Source: Thermoleophilia bacterium (GTDB lineage: Bacteria; Actinomycetota; Thermoleophilia; Gaiellales; Gaiellaceae). Taken from it: DNA of 19,053 nucleotides. The notes beneath the pieces are model-generated. The model did not search any database. It was not told where the DNA came from and worked only from the letters and a program-made list of their open reading frames with translations. The stretch is from contig JABFWJ010000279.1 of assembly GCA_013362295.1 (NCBI GenBank), forward strand, positions 1 to 19,053, read 5' to 3'. Positions 14,713 through 19,053 of this stretch are shown here, piece by piece. Within the stretch, counting starts at the first letter, position 1. Every line of letters starts with the position of its first letter. The position numbers were made by a program, and so were the translations under genes.

Positions 14713-15071
14713 ACGTGGACGGTGAAGCCGTCGGCGGTGACGCGGATCGCCGTCCTACCGTTGCTGCAGACGATCGCGCTCCCTGCCAGTCGGCAGGAGA
14801 GGGCGCCACGGTGCCAGCGGTGCACCACCCGCGTCGAGGCATCCCACCACGGGAGCCCGGAGACGATCCGTGCGCCGCCGGCGCCGCGAAGCGCGACCGA
14901 GCCCCGCGAGCCGAGGCTCGAACAGACGAGCGCCGGGCCTACGACTCTGCACGCGGCGCCCGCGTCGGGCGACCGGAACGCCGTGCCCCCGTCCGACCCT
15001 GCGTGCGCGATCAGCGCCGCCCCAAGGGCGACCGCGAGGACCGGCAGGAGCAGGACGGGGAGGCGGCGCAC
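14709..15071 (-). CDS. small secreted protein with two C-R-x-x-G-x-A-x-V-C repeats
   Basis: I do not recognise a family. The product (120 residues from GTG 15071, or 124 from TTG 15083) starts with Arg residues and a hydrophobic run, VRRLPVLLLPVLAVALGAALIAHAG, a credible Sec signal peptide. The mature part has an internal repeat: CRVVGPALVCSS and CRLAGSAIVCSN, seven of twelve positions identical, giving four cysteines likely to form two disulfides. It ends NGRTAIRVTADGFTVHV. Codon use matches the neighbours, and the frame fits exactly between a convergent stop (4-nt overlap with the GNAT gene) and the divergent Rrf2 start. Neither start has a clear ribosome-binding site. Confidence 0.62.
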   Translation of the reverse strand: MRRLPVLLLPVLAVALGAALIAHAGSDGGTAFRSPDAGAACRVVGPALVCSSLGSRGSVALRGAGGARIVSGLPWWDASTRVVHRWHRGALSCRLAGSAIVCSNGRTAIRVTADGFTVHV

Positions 15072-15096
15072 TCGGAGGTTCAAACGCCGCGCGCGG

Positions 15097-15102
15097 CAGA
15101 AT
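15097..15102 (+). promoter_or_regulatory. possible -10 box of the Rrf2 regulator gene
   Basis: CAGAAT ends 6 nt before the GTG at 15109, the spacing of a leaderless transcript. No -35 and no Shine-Dalgarno are evident. The 10-bp palindrome CCGCGCGCGG overlaps its upstream side and could be an operator, but it is also simple GC repetition. Confidence 0.25.
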
Positions 15103-15108
15103 GGGTAC

Positions 15109-15564
15109 GTGAGGGTCTCGGCGAAGGCGGACTATGCGATCCGGGCGGCCGTCGAGCTCGCCGCGGCGGGCGACGGCCCGGTGAAGGGAGACCGCGTCGC
15201 GCAGGCGCAGGAGATCCCGCCGAACTTCCTGGAGAACATCTTCGGAGACCTCCGGAACGCCGGTCTCGTCGCGAGCCGGCGCGGCGCGGACGGCGGCTAC
15301 TGGCTCGCCCGGCCGGCGGAGGAGATCAGCCTGGCGGATGTCATCCGCGCCGTCGACGGGCCGCTCGCCAACGTGCGCGGCATCCGGTCGGAGCAGGTCT
15401 CCTACCACGGCAGCGCCGAGCAGCTGCGCGAGGTGTGGGTGGCCGTGCGGGCGAGCCTGCGCAGCGTCCTCGAGCAGGTGACGCTCGCCGACCTGGCGCG
15501 CGGCGAGCTCCCGCCGGCAGTGCAGGCGCTCGCAGCCGACCCGGACGCCTGGGCGCCACACTAA
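15109..15564 (+). CDS. Rrf2-family transcriptional regulator without cysteines
   Basis: The 151-residue product shows the Rrf2 fold: the N-terminal winged helix RVSAKADYAIRAAVELA, the recognition region VAQAQEIPPNFLENIFGDLRNAGLVASRRGADGGYWLARPAEEISLADVIRAVDGPL, and a C-terminal dimer helix. IscR and NsrR types ligate an Fe-S cluster through three cysteines after the wing; this protein has no cysteine at all, so it should act through protein or metabolite contacts, as the CymR-type cysteine-metabolism repressors do. The start is GTG at 15109; the longer frame to 14722 is antisense to the secreted-protein gene. It converges on the sulfate-importer operon, a context that makes sulfur control a reasonable guess. 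Confidence 0.9.
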   Translation: MRVSAKADYAIRAAVELAAAGDGPVKGDRVAQAQEIPPNFLENIFGDLRNAGLVASRRGADGGYWLARPAEEISLADVIRAVDGPLANVRGIRSEQVSYHGSAEQLREVWVAVRASLRSVLEQVTLADLARGELPPAVQALAADPDAWAPH

Positions 15565-15601
15565 ACCTGGTTCGCTTTTTACGCGCGAAAACCGAAACGC
15601 T

Positions 15602-15634
15602 GGACTCTGGTTTCGCTGCGCGAAATCAGATTCC
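15602..15634. repeat. family hairpin 5, left member of a head-to-head pair
   Basis: Arms GACTCTGGTTTCGC and GCGAAATCAGATTC with loop tgc, closed by an outer G-C pair. The family A/G position gives a G-T wobble and there is one C-A mismatch. An extra T in one arm is matched by an extra A in the other, a compensatory change relative to other copies. The A-type arm faces hairpin 6. Confidence 0.8.
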
Positions 15635-15641
15635 GGAGGGA

Positions 15642-15674
15642 CGAATCTGATTCGGCGTAGCCGAACCAGATTCG
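15642..15674. repeat. family hairpin 6, right member of a head-to-head pair
   Basis: Arms GAATCTGATTCGGC and GCCGAACCAGATTC with loop gta and an outer C-G pair. Only the family A/G position fails to pair on the plus strand; in a minus-strand transcript it is a G-U wobble. It lies 12 nt past the cysA stop in the direction of cysA transcription. Confidence 0.85.
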
Positions 15675-15686
15675 AGCAGCTCGTCC

Positions 15687-16637
15687 CTAGAACACCGTCT
15701 CGCGCGTCGGCCGGACGTAGACGATCTGGCCGCGCGCGAGCTCGAGCGCGGCGGCCTGGTCACGCGTCAGCTGCACCGCGAGCTGCTCGCCGTCGTCGCG
15801 GACGAGCTCCGCCCGCACCTCGAAGCCGAGGTGGACGACGCGCTCGACCTGCGCCTCGCGCGTCGAGCCGTTCGGCTCGAGCACGACCTCGAGATCGTGC
15901 GGACGCACCCACGTGTTGCCGATCCGGTTGGCGCGGCCGACGAACGACATCACGAACTCGTTTGCGGGCGCGTCGTAGAGCTCCCGCGGCGGGGCGACCT
16001 GCTCGACGCGGCCGCGGTTCATCACGACGACCTCGTCCGCGACGTCCATCGCCTCCTCCTGGTCGTGCGTGACGAAGACGGTCGTCGTGTGCGTCTCGTC
16101 GTGCAGCCGGCGCAGCCACCCGCGCAACTCGGCGCGCACGCGCGCATCGAGCGCACCGAAGGGCTCGTCGAGCAGCAGCACCCGCGGCTCCGGAGCGAGT
16201 GCGCGGGCGAGCGCCATCCGCTGCCGCTGGCCGCCGGAGAGCTGGGCGGGGTAGCGGTCGCCGAAGCCCTGGAGCTGCACGAGCGCGAGCAGGTCGTTGA
16301 CGCGCGAGCGGATCTCCTCCTTCGGCCGCTTCCGCACCTTGAGCCCGAAGGCGATGTTCTCCCGCACGCTCATGTGCTTGAACGCCGCGTAGTGCTGGAA
16401 GACGAAGCCCACGCCTCGCTGCTGGGTCGAGAGCGCGGTGGCGTCCTCACCGGCGAGCTGGATCTCGCCGGCGTCCGGCCACTCGAGCCCGGCGATGATC
16501 CGGAGGAGCGTCGACTTGCCCGATCCCGAAGGGCCGAGCAATGCCGTCAGCGCGCCGCCCTCGACGTCGAGCGAGACGTCATCGAGCGCCTGAAAGATCC
16601 CGAACCGCTTCGACACGTTGCGCACGACGATCGACAT
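15687..16637 (-). CDS. cysA: sulfate/thiosulfate ABC transporter ATP-binding protein CysA
   Basis: This 316-residue cytoplasmic ATPase drives the CysTW channel. It shows Walker A GPSGSGKST (35-43), Q-loop Gln81 in VFQHYAAFKHMSVRENIAFGL (typical CysA wording), signature LSGGQRQRMALARAL (133-147), Walker B VLLLDE (153-158), the FGALD D-loop and switch His191 in FVTHDQEEAMDVAD. The C-terminal approximately 80 residues (VRPHDLEVVLEPNGS onward) match a TOBE-like regulatory domain. The start is ATG at 16637, sharing its A with the cysW TGA, with a good AGGAG 8 nt upstream; the longer frame to 16877 is a shadow in cysW. It is the last gene of the operon. Confidence 0.94.
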   Translation of the reverse strand: MSIVVRNVSKRFGIFQALDDVSLDVEGGALTALLGPSGSGKSTLLRIIAGLEWPDAGEIQLAGEDATALSTQQRGVGFVFQHYAAFKHMSVRENIAFGLKVRKRPKEEIRSRVNDLLALVQLQGFGDRYPAQLSGGQRQRMALARALAPEPRVLLLDEPFGALDARVRAELRGWLRRLHDETHTTTVFVTHDQEEAMDVADEVVVMNRGRVEQVAPPRELYDAPANEFVMSFVGRANRIGNTWVRPHDLEVVLEPNGSTREAQVERVVHLGFEVRAELVRDDGEQLAVQLTRDQAAALELARGQIVYVRPTRETVF

Positions 16638-17434
16638 CAGACCGACTCCTCTCGCGGTTTCACCAGCGTCATCGCCACGAGCACGACGACCGACATCGCG
16701 GCGAGCACGAGCGCGACACCGTACGCACCCGCCTGGTTGAAGTTCTCGTAGGCGTCCTGTACTCGGAGCGTCGCGGTCTGCGTCTTGCCCTCGAGATTTC
16801 CGGAGACGACCGCGACCGCCCCATACTCGCCGAGGCACCGCGCCGTCGTCAGGACGACGCCGTAGACGACCGCCCATCTGATCGAGGGCAGCGTGATGCG
16901 CCAGAACGTCTGCCAGCCGCTCGCGCCGAGCGTGCGCGCGGCCTGCTCCTGCTCGTCCCCGATCTCGCGTAACGTCGGCACGACCTCGCGCGCGACGAAC
17001 GGGAGCGATACGAAGATCGTTGCGATCACCATCGACGGGAGGGCGAAGAGGATCTGCGTTCCGTGACGCTCGAACCAGGGCCCGAACCAGCCGGTGCGGC
17101 CGTAGAGCAGGAAGAGCGAGAGCCCCACGACGACAGGGGAGATCGCGAGCGGAAGGTCGACGAGCGCGTTCACGAGGCCGGCGCCGGGGAAACGGCGGCG
17201 GACGATCGCGAGCGCGCAGACGACCCCGAAGACCGTGTTCAGCGGCACGGTGATGCCGGCGATGACCGTCGTCAACTCGAACGCGTGCACCGTGTTCGGA
17301 TCGCTCAACGTCCTCCAGAGCGCGCCCGCGCCCTGGTCGAAGGCGCGGACGAACACCATCGCGAGCGGCCCGAGCAGCACGAGCAGCAGGTAGCCGAGGG
17401 CCGTAAACCGCAACAGGAACCTACGCACGTTCAT
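16637..17434 (-). CDS. cysW: sulfate ABC transporter permease CysW
   Basis: This 265-residue inner-membrane subunit is one of the two channel halves. It shows an N-terminal membrane segment, then FELTTVIAGITVPLNTVFGVVCALAIVRRRFPG, DLPLAISPVVVGLSLFLLYG, and the ATPase-contact EAA-type loop REIGDEQEQAARTLGASGWQTFWRITLP. GEYGAVAVVSGNLEGKTQTATLRVQDAYENFNQAGA then closes the pattern characteristic of CysW. The ATG start at 17434 lies 14 nt inside the end of cysT, and its TGA overlaps the cysA ATG, so translation is tightly coupled along the operon. Confidence 0.94.
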   Translation of the reverse strand: MNVRRFLLRFTALGYLLLVLLGPLAMVFVRAFDQGAGALWRTLSDPNTVHAFELTTVIAGITVPLNTVFGVVCALAIVRRRFPGAGLVNALVDLPLAISPVVVGLSLFLLYGRTGWFGPWFERHGTQILFALPSMVIATIFVSLPFVAREVVPTLREIGDEQEQAARTLGASGWQTFWRITLPSIRWAVVYGVVLTTARCLGEYGAVAVVSGNLEGKTQTATLRVQDAYENFNQAGAYGVALVLAAMSVVVLVAMTLVKPREESV

Positions 17435-18239
17435 GCCTCGTGGCGAGGAACCGGAGCCCGCCGATCAGGAGCAGCAGCGCGAACGAGATCGCGAGCATCA
17501 CGACCGCGACCGCGGACGCGCCTGCCTGGTCGCCGCCCTGGATGTGCAGGAACACGAAGACCGACGCGACCTCGGTCTTGAAGGGCCTGTTGCCGGCGAT
17601 CAGCACGAGCGCGCCGATTTCGCCGACCGCCCGCGCGAACGCGAGCGCCACGCCGGACAGGATCCCCGGCAGGATGTTCGGGAGCACGATGCTCCGAAAG
17701 ACGCGGAACTCGCCCGCGCCGAGCGCGCGCGCAGCCTCCTCCGCCTCGAGGTCGAGCGCGAGCAGGACCGGCTGCACGGTGCGGACGACGAACGGCAGCG
17801 TCACGAAGAGCAGCGCCAACAGGATCGCCTTGCGCGTCAGCGAGACGTCGATGCCGACCGGCGACCGCGGGCCGTAGAGCGCGAGCAGCGTGAGACCGGC
17901 GACGATTGTCGGCAGCGCAAACGGCAGGTCGATTACTGCGTTGACGATGCTCTGACCGCGGAACTCGTCGCGGACGAGGACCCAGGCCGTGATCGTTCCG
18001 AAAACCGCGTTCAGGAGGGAGACGACGATCGCAGCGCCGAGGCCCAACTCGAGCGCAGCGAGCGCCTCCGGCGACGTCGCGACCGACCAGAACTGGTGCA
18101 GGCCGTCCTTCTGCGACGCCCAGACGAGCGCCGCGATCGGGAGGACGACGATGACCGAGAGGAAGGTCGTCGTGAAACCGAGCGAGAGGGCCGCGGCTGT
18201 GGCCCCCTCGCGGGAGGGGCGACGAGCCCGGCGTCCCAG
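17421..18239 (-). CDS. cysT: sulfate ABC transporter permease CysT, non-canonical start
   Basis: This is the partner channel subunit of CysW. Conserved parts are INAVIDLPFALPTIVAGLTLLALYGP-type wording (here VNAVIDLPF...), LLFVTLPFVVRTVQPVLLALDLEAEEAARALGAGEFRVFRSIVLPNILPGILSG (EAA-type loop), and AVGEIGALVLIAGNRPFKTEVASVFVF. The first ATG/GTG/TTG in this frame is a TTG at 18047, which gives only 208 residues and drops the first membrane segment. The frame stays open upstream and encodes the expected N-terminus (ALSLGFTTTFLSVIVVLPIAALVWASQKDGLHQFWSVATSPEALAALE). I therefore place the start at the CTG at 18239 (about 272 residues, family-like), 19 nt after the sbp stop. The start is uncertain; the gene identity is not. 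Confidence 0.85.
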   Translation of the reverse strand: MGRRARRPSREGATAAALSLGFTTTFLSVIVVLPIAALVWASQKDGLHQFWSVATSPEALAALELGLGAAIVVSLLNAVFGTITAWVLVRDEFRGQSIVNAVIDLPFALPTIVAGLTLLALYGPRSPVGIDVSLTRKAILLALLFVTLPFVVRTVQPVLLALDLEAEEAARALGAGEFRVFRSIVLPNILPGILSGVALAFARAVGEIGALVLIAGNRPFKTEVASVFVFLHIQGGDQAGASAVAVVMLAISFALLLLIGGLRFLATRHERA

Positions 18240-18258
18240 GACGGCCGCGTGCGCGCTG

Positions 18259-19053
18259 CTAGCCAGATGTTGGCCCTCCGACCGCGCGCTCGATCTGCAC
18301 CATGCGGCCCTTGTTCGGGTCGAACCAGACGTCGTCGGCGTGGCGCCAGCCGCCGATGATCTTGTCGTCGATCGTGAAGATGCCCGGCCGTGCGGGGAAC
18401 TTGTCCGCGTACTTCTTCGCGACCTTGGCGTTGACCGGCCTGAACCCGAATTGCGCGAAGAGGTCCTGGGCGGCCGGCGCCTTGACGAAGCGGATGAACC
18501 GGTTGGCGACGTCCTTGTTCGAGCTGTTCTTCAGCACCGCGATCGGCAGCTCGATCAGCATCGACTGGCGTGGGATGACGTACTGGATGTCCTGGCCGTT
18601 CAGCCTCGCGTTCAGCGCCTCGCTCTCGTACGTGATCAGCACGTCCCCCTTGCCGCCGAGGAATGTATTCGTCGCGTTGCGGCCCGACGTGTCCTGTGAC
18701 ACGACGTGCTTGAACAACTCCTGCACGTACGCGGTCGCCTGCTTGTCGGTCTTCCCGAGTCGGCGCTGGGCGCCGTATGCGGCGAGGATGTTCCACTTCG
18801 CCGAGCCGGAGCTGAACGGGTTCGGCGTGATCACCTGCACGCCGCGCCGGATGAGGTCGTTCCAGCCCTTGATGTGCTTCGGGTTGCCGTTGCGCACCGC
18901 GAAGACGACGACGGTGTCGGCCGCGATGCCCTTGAAGGCCTGCCGGCTCCAGTTCGAGTCCACAAGGCCTGCATCGACGAGTAGGTTCATGTCGTCGCCG
19001 GTCGAGAGGAAGACGACGTCGGCCCTGAGCCCGTTCGCGACGGCGCGCGCCTG
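18259..19053 (-). CDS. sbp: sulfate-binding periplasmic protein, 5' end beyond window
   Basis: 264 residues are visible; the N-terminus and signal peptide lie off the right edge, the frame being open to base 19053. Family features are QARAVANGLRADVVFL, VRNGNPKHIKGWNDLIRRGVQVITPNPFSSGSAKWNILAAYG, SGRNATNTFLGGKGDVLITYESEALNA, and VIPRQSMLIELPIAVLKNSSNKDVANRFIRFV. These are characteristic of the Sbp/CysP group, which captures sulfate or thiosulfate outside the membrane and delivers it to CysTW. The first ATG seen inside the window (18990) is internal, not the start. It is first in the visible operon sbp-cysT-cysW-cysA. Sulfate versus thiosulfate preference cannot be told from sequence alone. Confidence 0.92.
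   Translation of the reverse strand, partial: QARAVANGLRADVVFLSTGDDMNLLVDAGLVDSNWSRQAFKGIAADTVVVFAVRNGNPKHIKGWNDLIRRGVQVITPNPFSSGSAKWNILAAYGAQRRLGKTDKQATAYVQELFKHVVSQDTSGRNATNTFLGGKGDVLITYESEALNARLNGQDIQYVIPRQSMLIELPIAVLKNSSNKDVANRFIRFVKAPAAQDLFAQFGFRPVNAKVAKKYADKFPARPGIFTIDDKIIGGWRHADDVWFDPNKGRMVQIERAVGGPTSG

Larger units (their letters stand above)
15565..15686. repeat. hairpin cluster 2 between convergent rrf2-type gene and cysA
   Basis: The 122-bp gap holds a degenerate copy (GGTTCGC at 15569-15575 with GCGAAAACC at 15585-15593), then two good family hairpins head-to-head. An extra inverted repeat, AGGGACGA at 15637-15644 and TCGTCCCT at 15681-15688, flanks the last hairpin and reaches the cysA stop codon. 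The placement between convergent genes suggests use as a bidirectional terminator or a protected insertion site. Confidence 0.75.

Noticed and set aside
14722..15108. Extended N-terminus for the Rrf2 gene
   Set aside because: The frame is open upstream but antisense to the secreted-protein gene, and the family N-terminus begins exactly at the GTG at 15109.
15571..15593. T-tailed terminator after the Rrf2 gene
   Set aside because: The TTTTT run at 15576-15580 lies in the loop of a degenerate family hairpin rather than after a stem, so it does not have intrinsic-terminator form.

Overview
The window is high-GC bacterial DNA with many GTG and a few TTG starts, start/stop-overlapping operons (GTGA, TGATG), an rpsA-coaE pair and Pol I with a degenerate proofreading domain. 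This fits Actinomycetota, most likely a Thermoleophilia-type soil lineage (Gaiellales/Solirubrobacterales). The phylum is a fair inference; the class is only a guess.

Layout, left to right. (1) 1-662, minus: 5' part of an O-antigen-ligase-like membrane protein, then a minus-strand tRNA-Leu(CAA) at 709-792. (2) 862-4994, plus: livH-livM-livG-livF, the membrane and ATPase parts of a branched-chain amino-acid (or related amide/urea) ABC importer without an adjacent binding protein. (3) 5010-8052, minus: a tightly overlapped trio of a tandem GNAT-type acetyltransferase, a LysE-family exporter and a divergent LarA-like (DUF2088) protein. The acetyltransferase carries an in-frame tandem palindrome. 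(4) 8078-10636, plus: polA, diverging from the trio across only 25 bp. (5) 10637-11004: a gene-free stretch filled with short inverted-repeat hairpins. (6) 11005-14712, plus: a small VOC protein, then rpsA-coaE-lytic transglycosylase-GNAT in near-overlapping order. (7) 14709-15071, minus: a small secreted cysteine-repeat protein; 15109-15564, plus: a cysteine-free Rrf2-family regulator. (8) 15565-15686: a second hairpin cluster between convergent genes. (9) 15687-19053, minus: a sulfate ABC importer, sbp-cysT-cysW-cysA in transcription order, with sbp cut by the right edge.

The signal ordinary genes do not explain is the intergenic hairpin family. At least six copies of an approximately 31-nt inverted repeat (arms close to GAATCTGRTTCGGC, 3-nt loop) lie in the two clusters. 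In every good copy one arm reads CTGATTC and the other a G-type version (CTGGTTC or a close variant), so each hairpin has a direction. Two pairs sit head-to-head 4-7 nt apart with the A-type arms inward, and several copies show compensatory base changes. This resembles REP/REPIN-type non-autonomous elements; no RAYT-like transposase is in the window and I do not recognise the family. Secondary points of interest are the palindromic duplication inside the acetyltransferase, the missing canonical start codon for full-length cysT, the altered LarA-like active site, and -10-like hexamers lying directly upstream of several starts, suggesting leaderless transcription.
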